A DNA stretch of 64,000 nucleotides from Ailurus styani (GCA_002007465.1 LNAC01000769.1:322260-386259); one strand, 5' to 3'. Positions 42,936-53,745 are shown, numbered from the stretch's first letter. Numbers and translations are program-made. The notes: generated by a model from the sequence alone, not told the origin.

Positions 42936-43477
42936 GTATCAATCAGGGTTCTCCAGGGTGTGTGTGTGTGTGTGTGTGTGTGTATTGGCAAGTTCAAAAT
43001 CTGTAGTTCAGATCTGAAGGCCATCAGGTTGGAGACCCAGGAAAGAGCGGAGTCAGGTCATGAGTCTAAAGCCTGTCATACTACCAGTGAAGAGTGGATG
43101 TCACTATTGAAGTTTGAGGGTTATCTTCTGGAAGAATCCTTTCTTGTTCCAGGGAGGTCAGTCTTTTGCTCTGTTAAGGTCTTCAACTGGTTGTATTAAG
43201 GCCCACCTACATTACAGAGGGCAATCTGCTTTATTTGAAGTCCACCAATTTAAATGTAAATGTCATCAAAAAACCAAAAACTCCACAGAAGCACCTAGAA
43301 TAATATATATTTTTTGAACTTTCTATTTTTTTACTGTGTTATATTAGTCACCATAAAATACATCATTAGTTTTTGATGCAGTGCTCCAAGATTCTTTGTT
43401 ACCTAGAATAATACTTGATCACATATCTGGGCAGCATATTCCAGCCAAGTTGACAAATATAATTAACCGTCACAGGG
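42936..43477 (-). mobile_element. MaLR-type LTR, antisense, with a GT repeat and a 95-bp L1 inside
   Basis: 'CAATCAGGGTTCTCCAGGG' followed by (GT)n (42958-42982), 'GGAGACCCAGGAAAGAGCGG', 'CCAGGGAGGTCAGTCTTTTG', 'TTACAGAGGGCAATCTGCTT', 'AAATGTCATC' and, after the L1, 'CACATATCTGGGCAGCATAT' and 'GCCAAGTTGACAAATATAAT'. It closes at 'TAACCGTCACAG'. The order is that of an antisense MaLR-class LTR. Confidence 0.78.
43306..43400 (-). mobile_element. Very short LINE-1 3' end insertion (95 bp), antisense
   Basis: 'CATAAAATACATCATTAGTT' and 'TTTTTGATGCAGTGCTCCA' are antisense L1 3' UTR. The perfect 13-bp target-site duplication ACCTAGAATAATA is at 43293-43305 and 43401-43413. Confidence 0.88.
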
Positions 43478-45514
43478 ATAGTCTCCAAAGGTATAAAAGC
43501 ATTTTGATTGCAATTGTATGGATAGTACCTTTTTAACTTTTGGAAGGATGGTTGACTTCTCATGTATAAATAGCAAAGAAGAGGCTGTCACAGGGGCTCA
43601 TGGTCAGGTAGAGTGGAATCAGGGGAAATGGCTCCCTTATAGTTAGTCCGCAAAGTTTGAATCTTAGAACCCTTTTGAGTGCATAAGTCCAGTGTAAGCC
43701 CATGAAGCTTACAGTGCTATGTTTGTGTGTGTCTTCAGCTTCAGCTAAGCCTTTAGAAAACTTTGGGTTGAAGGCAGGACAGAACTAGTTGGGCGATGAT
43801 GCCATCTTATATCAATTTGAACTTGAAAAAAATGACATTGTTCTTGAATCTGTAGACGTCAACATTTTTAGCAGTAATTTGAATGAAGATAGGCAGGTGT
43901 GATTATTATAATTTTTTGATATTGGACTGACTGGATGGAATCTGAACTGGACAGTAGATAAGATCACAAATAAAGGACTAGGGTAATGTGGCAAAATTCA
44001 AACATAGAACTGAATCTAAAGGAAATTTACAGGGGCACGTTTCTAATCCTCTTCTTGGCTTCTTGAATGCTTCGGCAAATTGCAGGAAGGTGGGGTTGTG
44101 GCTTGGTCATGTGGGACATGTGAAAAACACTTAGGAGACTGGAGGTGAGAGTGGATTTGTTGAATTTGCCAGAGCAAACTGGATGCACTGAAGGTTTGTG
44201 CTGAGTTCACCCATCAAGTCAGCAATGTCTGCTGGGACAGGGCACTGCACTCACCAGAAAGTCACAAAACAATTGGCCTGTTCGTTTAGTCATTAAATAC
44301 TTAAATGGTTTTGCTAAAAGAGGCTTCCATTTGAAAATTGCTAGAAAGTAGAGTGCTTGCTGAGGTATTTCCCTATGCCCTTTCTCGTTACTGTCACATT
44401 ATTTAGAAAACCAGCACTCAGAATTTGCTTCCACAGTGGAAGTCTTTATAGTATAAATCCATTTGTTATGGCAAATGGATCTCTATTAGTATATTTTAGC
44501 TTAAATCAATTATATAAGTGCTTCATAAGAACATTTATTTTGCTCAGTGTTTCACCAGCATCAAGAATTTTAGAAAGTGTTTGATCTTTCCTTTTCTGAA
44601 ACCCTTTTATAAGAGTGATGGGTTTACTAAAATTTACAGTGAAGCTAACCTGATTACTCTGAGCTATTTTTAAGAGGATTAGACTATTCAAGGGCGGATG
44701 GATTCTAATCCCATGACTAATATTTTGGCCAATATAGTACAATGCTTTTTGATTATGAAAATTGGTTAGTAACCATGTCAGTATGCTCCATCCTTTGCTG
44801 CTTATGACAAACTGTACTAAAATGTTTCTGTTGGAACTTGGTTACAGATCAGCTCCATAGTCCTGAGTTAATCACTGTGTAGTAGGGCAACCTGCCACGT
44901 TGTGGAAGGGACCTAGGGGTAAAGTTCCTTGGCTGTTGACAGTTGGGGGGGGGTGTGTGACTCATTATATCCAAGTGTTTCCCATTATTTAATCAAGGTC
45001 GAATACAGAAAATGGAGTGGGGTGGTTGTGGTAATAATCATCTCAGAGGGATTTGGGCTTTGCCAGGATAGAATTAAGCATCCAGGTGGAAGTTTCCAAA
45101 TTTTTTTTTCCTAAAAGAAAACAGCTCACTTGAGTTTGTTATCATCATTGTGCTAAAATTTACAATGGTTACAAGCTTTAGGAAAGCGGTTAATTAACAT
45201 CACTCCTCAAGCACAATGGAAATCTTATAGATTTGGTAACCATATCTGTGGACCCAAACACTTTTAGTCTGATAAAAGAAAATCTGGGGATACATTTGTA
45301 GCAAAGGAGATCTGGAAATGTGGTTTCGTTAGCAAAAGAGATTTTTCTGAGACATGTTGAGAGTTCATGAAGACAAGAGAGTTGAATATTTGAAATTGGG
45401 ACCATATTGGTGAAAATAAACTCATGCTCCATCCTGATCCTTCCGCCACCCCCTACTTCTTTCCTGATCCTTCCCTGATCCTTCATCATTTTTTTTTTAC
45501 CTAGTTCAGAGCAC
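43478..45514. other. Unique AT-rich sequence
   Basis: Two kilobases without a recognised repeat. AT-rich with only short frames. A G-run lies at 44945-44954. Confidence 0.35.
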
Positions 45515-45625
45515 CACTTGGGAGCTCAAGCCAGAACTTCAGGCATCATCTTTACGCCTTCTTCTTGCAGAATTTCTCTATCAGTCAACTGCTGGGTCCT
45601 ATTGATTATATTTCGTAATAGCCAG

Positions 45626-46352
45626 TGTAGGGGTTCAGAACAAATTGCCCCAATATGTGTCACTTTAGTACACAATTATTTTGAGCTGCAACATTCAAGG
45701 CCCAAAAGACTCAGGAAGAAGCTTTGACTTACCCTGACTGCCTAAAAGAATTTATTAACTTATTTTTTTTAAAGATTTTATTTTTTTGTTTCACAGAGAA
45801 TGACACAGCGAGAGTGGGAACACAAGCAGGGGGAGTGGGAGAGGGAGAAGCAGGCTTCCTGCTGAGCAGGGAGCCTGATGCAGGTCTTGATCTCAGGACG
45901 CTGGGATCATGACCTGAGTTGAAGGCAGACACTTAATGACGGAGCCACCCAGGCGCCCCACCTAAAAGAATTTAAATAGAGGACCTGCTCCAGGAATAAG
46001 CTGTCACCTAAGATGACTCTGTTATAGTATGAACTAGAGTTGGTAGACAAGGAGGAGCTTGGCAAGGCCTGTTTGATCACAGTCCTTTCTGGGTCCCGTG
46101 GCTCTGTATGGCCTAGCAAAGGTTTGATGGCCATTTACTCTTTCATCTTCCTATGAATTGTCTTCCTTCCCTTTAAAGTTCCAGACCCCCGCCCCCTTCT
46201 TGTTAGTTCAGGATGACATATATGCCTCATTTTGCCTGACTTTGCAATCTCTCATATTTCTGTGGATTGCATAATTAAATTTTTTCCCCTGTGAATCTGT
46301 CTCCTGTCAATTTGACTCATAGACCAGTCGGAAGAGAGATTGTCCCTCCCCA
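45626..46352 (+). mobile_element. ERV-type solo LTR, sense, inserted in an L2
   Basis: Starts 'TGTAGGGGTTCAGAACAAAT' and continues with 'CACTTTAGTACACAATTATT', 'AAGGCCCAAAAGACTCAGGA', 'CAAAGGTTTGATGGCCATTT', 'CTTTGCAATCTCTCATATTT' and 'CTGTGAATCTGTCTCCTGTC'. It ends near 'GAGATTGTCCCTCCCCA'. The 3' part with its R/U5-like text and the absence of internal genes point to a solo LTR. No clean target-site duplication remains. A SINE is nested in it. Confidence 0.65.
45755..45960 (-). mobile_element. Carnivore SINE, antisense, nested in an LTR
   Basis: T-rich tail, 'GATTTTATTTTTTTGTTTCA', a GA-rich body, 'GATCATGACCTGAGTTGAAG' and a head ending 'CCACCCAGGCGCCCCA'. Perfect target-site duplication CCTAAAAGAATTTA is at 45741-45754 and 45961-45974. 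Confidence 0.95.
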
Positions 46353-46504
46353 GCACCATCTGCCTCTCTCCACCTCCACAGCACCATTTTGGGGGCAGGC
46401 ACCACCATACCTTACGTGGGTTACAGGAACAGCAATCAAATTTGCCTCAAATTCCCCTTAGCTCCCTTCTTTTTCCCCTTCTAAATTCCCCTTCGTCCAT
46501 TCTT

Positions 46505-46689
46505 TTTATTTGCTTCTTTCTTTATTTGACACAGAGAGAGCACGCCCACAAGCAGGGGGAGCGGCAGGCAGAGGGAGCAGCAGGCTCCCCACTGAGCAGG
46601 GAGCCTGACCTTGGGCTCCATCCCAGGACCCCGGGATCATCACCTGAGCTGAAGGCAGATGCCCAACTGACTGAGCCGCCCACGCTTCA
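46505..46689 (-). mobile_element. Carnivore SINE, antisense, nested in an L2
   Basis: Short T-tail, 'TTCTTTCTTTATTTGACACA', body 'GCAGGCAGAGGGAGCAGCAG', 'ATCATCACCTGAGCTGAAGG' and a head ending 'CCGCCCACGCTTCA'. Target-site duplication GTCCATTCTT is at 46495-46504 and 46690-46699. Confidence 0.92.
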
Positions 46690-47718
46690 GTCCATTCTTG
46701 ACACTGCAGCAGAGTCACACTTTTAAGATGCAAAGCTGATCATGTTGTCCCCCTGGTTACCCCACTCGATGGCTCCCCATTGCCATTGCCCCATTGCCAA
46801 TGAAACCCCAGGTCCTCCCCATGACCCACAGATCCTCTATTACCTACACCCGTTTACTCCTGTAGCTCGCTCCTCCTTTGTTCTCATTCTCCGAGCTCCA
46901 TGCTACCCTTCCTTTGGTTTCTCAAACTGAGGCCTTCCTGCTCCAAGCACGCATGCCCCTGTCCTCTGCTCAGATCCTCCTCCTGCAGCTTCCACCTCCT
47001 GAACTTCGACCGTGCTGATACCTCCTCATGTTTCAGCTCTCTGGTGACTGGAGTTGCCCAAACCGGCCTTTCCCAACACTGCGGTCTGGCTCGGATCTCC
47101 CCACCATCTCCCCTCAACCCCCCTGTAGCACCCAGCACTTTTTCTTTGGGCATCGTTGTGATGGCATCATTATTTAGCTTCCCTTCCGTGCCTCTCTCAC
47201 CAGCTAAACTATCAGCTCCCCAGAGGCGGGGACTGTGTCTGCTATGTCTTCTCTGTACCAGAGCTTTGCTTGGTGCTGACTGCATGGCAGTGGTTCACTG
47301 CTATTTGCTGAATAGAGACGGAAGTGAAAATCTGGGATGTGTGGTTCCTATGCCCGGGGGGCGGGCGGGGTGGGGGCTGCCATAGGAGCTAGAAGGTCAG
47401 GAACCAGGAATCTGTAGGTTTAGTAGTTTATGCCAGAGTAGCAGCATAATGTGAGTGAATGTGAGCCCAGCACATTTCTTCTCTTCGATTATGCTCTATC
47501 CTGTTGGTTCATCTTGGCCACTCTGCAGTCACTCCCTAAGGAAATAGGTGTCAGGAGCAGAGACTAGAGAGAAGCAGGCAGGGTCCCCTTCTGGCTTGTG
47601 AGTTGTGAAACAGAGTGTGGCCCAGTAAAGAAGCTATCTGGTCTTTATCCCCAGTTCCAAGCATAGGACTTCAAAACCTTTGGAATTTCCTGTGTGATGA
47701 GTGTCTTTTGTTATTCTT

Positions 47719-48361
47719 TTTTTTAATGGTTTAAAATTTTTTTTTTTAGTTTTTGCTTTTGTTTTAGTTTTTAGATTTTGGTTTTTTTTATTATGATGTT
47801 CAGTTAGCCAACATATAGTACATCATCAGTGTTTGATGTAGTGTTCAACAATTCATTAGTTGTGTGTAACACCCAGTGCTCATCATAACACGTGCCCTCC
47901 TTAATGCCCATCCCCTGGTCACCCCATCCCCCCACCTGCTCCCTTCTGTAACCCTCAGTTTGGTTCCCAGAGTCCAGAGTCTCTCGTGGTTTGTCCCCCT
48001 CTCTGATTTCTTCCCATTCAGATTTCCCTCCCTTCCTCTGTGCTCCTCTGCACTATTCCATAGTTCCACATATGAGTGAAACCTGTATGATAATTATCTT
48101 TTTCTGCTTGACTTACTTCACTTAGCATAATCCTCTCCAGTTCCATCTGTATTGATGCAAGTGGTGGGTACTCATCCTTTCTGATGGCTGCGTAATATTC
48201 CATTGTGTATGTGAACCACATCTTCTTTATCCATTCACCTGTTGAAGGGCATCTCGGCTCCTTCCAAAGTTTGGCTGTTGTGGACATTGCTGCTGTGAAC
48301 ATTGGGCTGCCTGTGCCCCTTCTTTTCACTACATCTATATCTTTGGGGTAAATACCCAGTA
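47719..48361 (-). mobile_element. LINE-1, 5' truncated, antisense
   Basis: Poly-T tail, then antisense 3' UTR ('TTCAGTTAGCCAACATATAG', 'AACACCCAGTGCTCATCATA'), then antisense end of ORF2. The perfect 16-bp target-site duplication GTCTTTTGTTATTCTT is at 47703-47718 and 48362-48377. It lies inside LTR copy B and is therefore younger than it. Confidence 0.95.
48018..48329 (-). pseudogene. LINE-1 ORF2 C-terminal remnant
   Basis: The minus-strand frame contains [20 protein letters not shown], then IKKMW and [15 protein letters not shown]. These are hallmarks of the extreme C-terminus of L1 ORF2p, after the cysteine-rich motif. Endonuclease and reverse-transcriptase domains are absent because the element is 5' truncated, so it cannot make a working protein. 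The frame is still open through the usual ORF2 end region. Confidence 0.9.
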
Positions 48362-48930
48362 GTCTTTTGTTATTCTTAATGAGCCCTTTTCAACCACACT
48401 TGAGTTTATGCTAACAAGGTGACTCAAGCGGGTCCTCAGATACGAGATTGGGGCTGGCCATGCCTGAAAGTTCAGGCGTCTGGGAAAGGAGAAGGGCTGG
48501 AGATAGCTCTGCCACGTGGCCAGTGATGGACTAAGACTCCAGGAAGACTGTGGACACCCCAAGCAGGAGGAGCTTCCTGTTCGGCAAACACACTGATACG
48601 CTGCAGGGGTGACTTGCCCTGACTTCACGGGGGGGAGGGCAAGGGAGTTCTGCGTCTGGGACCCTCCCAGATTTTGTCCTATACGTGGCCCACATCTGGG
48701 TGTTTCCAAGTTGTGGCCTTTGATAAAACTTAAAGAGTAAGTGCAGCGCTTTCTGTGCGTTCCTTGACTTGTTTTAAGGAACAAGGCGGGGGGTCATGGG
48801 ATCCTCCAGATTTATAGCCTATTAGAGTAGGCAGCCCCTGAAACTTACAACTGCCGTCTGAAGCGGGGTGGTCTTGTGCAGGTCTTGGCCCTTCACTCAT
48901 GGGGTCTGCCCCAACGCTGGGGGGTCGGCG

Positions 48931-49488
48931 TTGACTGAATGTCAGTCAGAATCGAATGCAGTGACAAGAGACCCAGTGGAGTCAGAGGATTGGTGTCAGG
49001 ATGAGAAGAGAGAAGGTTCAGGGCAACAGCCCCAGCAGAGTTCCCCTCCTTGGGGACCAGCACAGCTGTCCTAGGGAAGCAGCGGGCGCAGAGGCTGGCG
49101 GACCCCTGGAAGGAAGCTCCAGCACCCTGCCTTCCTAAGGGCACCGTCAGACTCAGCATCCTCAGGTGACTTTGTAGGGCATGAGAGCAGAACAGCCCTG
49201 TGTCTCCAGATAGCAGGATCCCAGAGAGGGGCTGCCTGTCCCATGACACCCTGATGAAATCTCTCAGGGTTTACGGTAGGCAGAGGCAGCCACCTGACCC
49301 CAGGTCTTCCGGAAGGGCACAGAAGTAGCAGGAAGGAGCCAATGTGCACATGAGACAGAAAGTCAGATCAGAAGGGGCTTCGGGGAATTGGGGGGTGTGG
49401 GTGGGCTGTAGGGAATGCATATTTTAACAACCAAATGGTGTGCTCATGTGCATATAGGTCAACCCTGCATCTCCGATCATTCTCTCAT
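48931..49488. other. Unique sequence
   Basis: GC-moderate, nothing recognised; overlapping short frames only. Confidence 0.35.
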
Positions 49489-49500
49489 TAAAGTCTCTCT

Positions 49501-50211
49501 GTGCCAGCAAAGGAAACAGTCAACAAAACCAAAAGACAACTGACAGAATGGGAGAAGATATTTGCAGATGACATATCAGATAAAGGACTTGTATCCAAAA
49601 TCTATAAAGAGCTTCTCAAACTCAACACCCATAAAACAAATAACCCAGTCAAGAAATGGGCAGAAGACATGAACAGACATTTCTCCAAAGAAGACATCCA
49701 AATGGCCAACAGACACATGAGAAAGTGCTCAACATCACTCGGCATCAGAGAAATACAAATCAAAACCACAGCGAGATACCACCTTACACCAGTCAGAATG
49801 GCTAAAATCAACAAGTCAGGAAACGACAGATGTTGGCGAGGTTGCGGAGAAAGGGGAACCCTCCTACACTGTTGGTGGGAATGCAAACTGGTGCAGCCAC
49901 TCTGGAAAACAGTATGGAGATTCCTCAAAAAGTTGAAAATGGAGCTACCCTACGACCCAGCAATCGCACTACTGGGTATTTATCCTAAAGACACAAAGGT
50001 AGTGATCCTCAGGGGCACGTGCACCCGAATGTTTATAGCAGCAATGTCCACAATAGCCAAACTATGGAAAGAACCTAGATGTCCATCAACAGATGAATGG
50101 ATAAAGAAGATGTGGTATATATATATACAATGGAATATTATGCAGCTATCAAAAGAAACGAAATCTTGCCGTTTGCAACAACATGGATGGAACTGGAGGG
50201 TATTATGCTGA
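49501..50211 (+). pseudogene. LINE-1 ORF2 C-terminal remnant (236 codons)
   Basis: Encodes the C-terminal part of L1 ORF2p: [20 protein letters not shown] near residue 17, [19 protein letters not shown] near residue 59, and the cysteine-rich motif CX3CX7HX4C ([18 protein letters not shown]) at residues 111-128. In intact L1 this region aids nucleic-acid binding. No endonuclease or reverse-transcriptase domain is present. The frame is lost after IKKMWYIYI at a (TA)n tract at 50116-50127, so the last part reads out of frame. The first residues come from flanking DNA (target-site duplication), so the nominal start is not a real ORF2 start. Confidence 0.95.
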
Positions 50212-50531
50212 GCGAAATAAGTCAGTCAGAGAAAGACAATTATCATATGATCTCTCTGATATGAGGAACTTGAGGGGCAGGGTGGGGGTCGTGGGGGGTA
50301 GGGAGGGAAAAATAATGAAACAAGATGGGATGGGAAGGACACAAACCAGAAGAGACTCCTAATCTCACAAAACAAACTGAGGGTTACTGAGGGGTGGGAG
50401 GGTAGGGAATGGGTGGATGGGTTAAGGACATTGGGGAGGGTTTGTGCTTTGGTGAATGCTATGAAAGATGTAAGCCTGATGATTCACAGACCTGTACCCC
50501 TTGGGCAAAGAATAAAATTTAAAATAAAAAA
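49506..50531 (+). mobile_element. LINE-1, 5' truncated, young-looking, sense
   Basis: A 1,026-bp insertion holding the last part of ORF2, a 3' UTR with a G-rich stretch (50275-50310) and an A-rich tail with AATAAA at 50511. The perfect 17-bp target-site duplication TAAAGTCTCTCTGTGCC is at 49489-49505 and 50532-50548. The exact duplication and long open frame suggest it is the youngest L1 in the window. Confidence 0.97.
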
Positions 50532-50633
50532 TAAAGTCTCTCTGTGCCTAACATTTCTATAATTTGTGTCAAAAACCAGAGACATGGAATCACATTTACC
50601 TGTCTACATTATTGCTTTGCAGTATGGTCTTTT

Positions 50634-51133
50634 GTGGTAGGCAGGGTTATGGTCCCCCAAAGGTGTCCACACCCAGGTCCTTGGAATTGGTGAATATATT
50701 ACCCTAGACAACCAAAGGAACTTTGCAGATGTGGTTTAAGTAAGGATTTTGAGATGGGAGATTATCCTGGCTTATCAGGGTGGGTCTGGTGTCATCACAG
50801 GGGTTCTGTAAGAGGGAGGCAGGAGGGACAGTCAGAGAGGATGTGACAAGAGAAACAGAGGCCAGAGTCAGAGGGAGATTGGAAGATGCTACATGCCTGG
50901 CTTTGAGGATGGAGGGAGGGACCACGAGCCAAGGAATACAGATGGCATCTAGAAGTTGAAGAAGGGGAAAAAAAGTGTCTTCTAGAGCTTCCAGAAAGAA
51001 CACAGCTCTGTGATATGTTGACTTGAGCCCAGGTAACTTCTGACCTCCAGAACTGCAAGCTCATACATCTATCATTGTTGTTTTAAACCGCTAAGATTGC
51101 AGTCATTTGTTACAGCGGGAATAGGAAACTAAA
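50634..51133 (+). mobile_element. MaLR-type solo LTR (MLT1-like), sense
   Basis: Starts 'TGTGGTAGGCAGGGTTATGG'. It continues with 'AGGAACTTTGCAGATGTGGT', 'GGAGATTATCCTGGCTTATC', 'CTTCTAGAGCTTCCAGAAAG', 'TTCTGACCTCCAGAACTGCA' and 'GTTGTTTTAAACCGCTAAGA', ending 'GGAATAGGAAACTAAAA'. This is the sense order of an MLT1 LTR. Confidence 0.82.
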
Positions 51134-52625
51134 AGTATCTTCCACTTAAAATATGTAACAAACATTTTCCACGTCCCTGGATATATTCCTTTAGCCTCAT
51201 CTTTAATGACTCCCATGGTTTCCCATTATAAAGCTGTATCATAATTTATTTACTGATCTCCTGTGGCTGGACATTTAGGTTACTTTCAGTTTTATTTTTC
51301 TTTTTGCTAGAGTAAACACCACTGCAATTAATATCCTTGACATATGTCCTTCTGTGCTTTTCTAGGATTCCCTTAGGATCGATCTCTAGAAGTGAAGTTC
51401 TAGGAAATGCACATTTAAAAGGTTTGTGACATGCATCTGACGTTTGATTTGGGGGTTTGGAGGCTTCCCATGTTCATTTGTTGGTGATCGGGTCCTTCGC
51501 TTTCATTTAGGAAAGTAGGTCTGCAGAAAGGGGACACCCCTTTATGTTTGAATCAATCCTTTCTTCTTTCTTCTGTTCTCCATCTGCAAAGAGGAGAAAA
51601 GGAAGAACCTAATATAGAGCCAGAAGGGTCTGATTTACCGATGGCCAGTGGGGAGGGTCACTCTGGGAGTACCTCGTAGGCAGCGGAAGCTAATAGCTTG
51701 TGAGAGTTGAACCCGCGAGTCACCCACACTTAAATATACCGATGGATTTGCTACAATATTTGCTTCTGTGTGGACGTGAGTTTGCCCCCCGGCGACCAGG
51801 GCTGTGTTCCGGGACGCTGTGCTCTCTTCCATGGGCACACAGTGAATACTGAGTGGAGAGAGGTCTGCTGTGAATTCCCAAGAGCATCTGTTATGCATGT
51901 TAATCACATCTCTAGACTCTATTATTTGAAAATGAAGACACCACTAGAGTTAATCAGGGACAACAGATTAATATGACAAGGGTATTGCATTGGGAAAAGT
52001 GGTAATCAATCCAGAACTTGAGCAGTTGGGGGTTTTAATTTGGAAATAAATGCAGTGGAGACACCCTTCTTTGCTTGGAAAATACTAAGGCTCATTCAGC
52101 AGTGACTGGAATGCAAAGTAAAAGAGGGGAAGGTAAGGAAGAGGGGAGAGAGAGCCTCTGGAGGGTGGGAGAATGTATGAAGATGGTAATTTGCCAAATC
52201 TTAAATATGCTGATAGGAGTTACGGTCCCCCGGTGACAGGTCCCGGCCTGTTATGACCCTGGTGCCGTGGCCAAGCTCTTCTACTCTGTTTATTAGTAAT
52301 CGCCTCCATGCGATGGCGTTAGCTGCGGTGCACGTTTGAGGAAATCGCCATGGATAAATGCTCAAGGCACCATTGACCACATACCGAAGAAAGTCTCTAT
52401 TTACACAAGCCGAACATCTGGAAAGAGGTCAAATCTGGAGATTTATCTTCCTGTTGTGAAATACAGAGTTACTTTGGAAATACCCGCATTTCGAATTTTT
52501 CCATTTTCTTTTGCCTGTTTGGGTGATTTGCACCCAGTAGAGGAACAGTCCTTCTCCTTACGTCTCCTCCTTTGGCCAAGCAGCCCTGGAGGGAGGGGGT
52601 GCTGATGCCCGTGCCTGCTGGAACC
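51134..52625. other. Unique or ancient unrecognised sequence
   Basis: 51150-51430 ('CCCATTATAAAGCTGTATCA', 'AATTAATATCCTTGACATAT', 'AGAAGTGAAGTTCTAGGAAA') has the look of an old interspersed repeat that I cannot name. The rest is unrecognised and no gene is called. Confidence 0.35.
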
Positions 52626-53075
52626 CCTGTGTTAGGGCCGCTATAAAACTAGCATGGGTCTTGTAGCTGAAAATAGCACAAATGTGTTCTTCCACAGTCC
52701 TGGAGCCCAGAAGTGCAAAGTCAAGGTGTCCGTAGGGTCATGCCCTCTGATGGCTTCGGGAGAGGATCCTTCCTCACCTCTCCCAGGTTTTGGTGGCTCC
52801 AGATATTCCTTGGCTTGTGGCCGTGTCTCTCCTAGTCTCTGCCTGTGCCCTCACATCCCTCTTCCTCCTCCCCTGGTCTTCTCTTCTGTCTTCCTTTCGG
52901 GACACTGTCATTGAATGAAGAGCCCACCCTGGGTAATCCAGGATGATCTCCCCTCTGGATCCTTAATTTAATTGCAACTGCAAAGATCCCTTTTCCAAAT
53001 AAGGTTGAATCACAGGTGATGAGGATTAGAACGTGGACACACCTTTTTGGGGGCCATCATCCAACTCCGTTGTAC
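52626..53075 (-). mobile_element. MaLR-type LTR (MLT1-like), antisense
   Basis: 'GTGTTAGGGCCGCTATAAAA', 'CACAGTCCTGGAGCCCAGAA', 'TCCTTGGCTTGTGGCCGTGT', 'TAATTTAATTGCAACTGCAA' and 'TTCCAAATAAGGTTGAATCA' keep the antisense MLT1 order. Confidence 0.68.
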
Positions 53076-53194
53076 TCTGCTGTCCCCTGGAGGCAGATGT
53101 GGACAGAGTTGATAGTGGCTGCCTGGTTGACTTGCCCGGGGACTGAATACACAAGTGGACAATGGCCAGACCATATATATAAAAATAGAACTCT

Positions 53195-53745
53195 GACCCA
53201 CAGCCTGTAGCCACTTGCCCAGGAAACCAACACATTATCTCCATAACCAGCCCAGGAAGCCAGCCTGCTGTAAGTCAGACTTGTGGGAAGTCAGACTGCT
53301 ATCTCTAGGAGTCATCCAGGAAGCTAAGCAACAATCCTGTAACAGTCAGCCCCAAATGGCCAGGACTTGATTAATAATTGACAGCTTCCCCAAGTTTTGT
53401 TCTCCCCCTGGCTTCAGACCAGCTGGAGAAGCCACACCTGTACCTTTGGCCAATTGCACGGGATGCCCGCTTCTACCTAGCCCTCCTCCACTGCCCTCGT
53501 GCCAGCTGCCCCCAATCAGAGAGCACCGAAGCCTCTCCTGATCCCCACCAGGAAGCTTTCCTGCTCCTCTGCCTGCTTTTGGGTCTCTGCCAAAACTCGA
53601 GTGATGGTGACCAACTCCTATGCTCTAGCAAGTTCCGGATAAATAGCCTGCGCTTTTCGCGTTTGATTGGTTTTCATCTATTTCCACCTGCCCGTGCTAT
53701 TCTTCTGACTGTATCAGGCAAACATTCTCAGTTGAGGGGTACTCT
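53195..53745 (+). mobile_element. Probable ERV-type solo LTR
   Basis: A repeated-block start ('AGCCAGCCTGCTGTAAGTCA' with a second copy of AGTCAGACT) is followed by 'CAGCCCCAAATGGCCAGGAC'. A C-rich middle and a promoter-like 'CCGGATAAATAGCCTGCGCT' follow, before 'CGCGTTTGATTGGTTTTCAT'. The layout resembles a gammaretrovirus-like or ERV1 LTR. No internal genes and no clear TG...CA ends were resolved, so the limits are approximate. Confidence 0.4.

Larger units (their letters stand above)
45515..47325 (+). mobile_element. L2 LINE, sense, split by an LTR and a SINE
   Basis: Three pieces read in L2 sense order. 45515-45625 has 'GCTCAAGCCAGAACTTCAGG' and 'AGTCAACTGCTGGGTCCTAT'. 46353-46504 has 'CACCATCTGCCTCTCTCCAC'. 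46690-47325 has 'GCAGAGTCACACTTTTAAGA', 'GATGGCTCCCCATTGCCATT' and 'AACTATCAGCTCCCCAGAGG', ending 'TTTGCTGAATAGAGACGG'. It corresponds to the end of the L2 reverse-transcriptase ORF and the 3' UTR, with no intact frame. Confidence 0.75.
47640..48930 (+). mobile_element. ERV-type solo LTR, copy B of the 30570-31300 family, split by an L1
   Basis: 'ATCCCCAGTTCCAAGCATAG' and 'CTTTGGAATTTCCTGTGTGA' lie left of the L1. To its right are 'CACTTGAGTTTATGCTAACA', 'ATGCCTGAAAGTTCAGGCGT', 'TTGTCCTATACGTGGCCCAC', 'TTTATAGCCTATTAGAGTAG' and 'CCGTCTGAAGCGGGGTGGTC'. The motif order parallels copy A at 30570, with strong divergence and some private sequence. No internal genes are attached. Confidence 0.5.

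Noticed and set aside
47345..47375. GC-rich run (GGGGGGCGGGCGGGG) suggesting an Sp1-type promoter or CpG island
   Set aside because: It is only about 30 bases long, with ordinary CpG density around it and no other promoter features.
46900..47385. 161-codon frame on the plus strand
   Set aside because: It lies over an L2 3' end/UTR, with a 133-codon frame on the opposite strand of the same DNA. Both are by-products.
53195..53745. Possible complete endogenous provirus
   Set aside because: Only an LTR-like segment is visible. No retroviral gene sequence is recognisable on either side.
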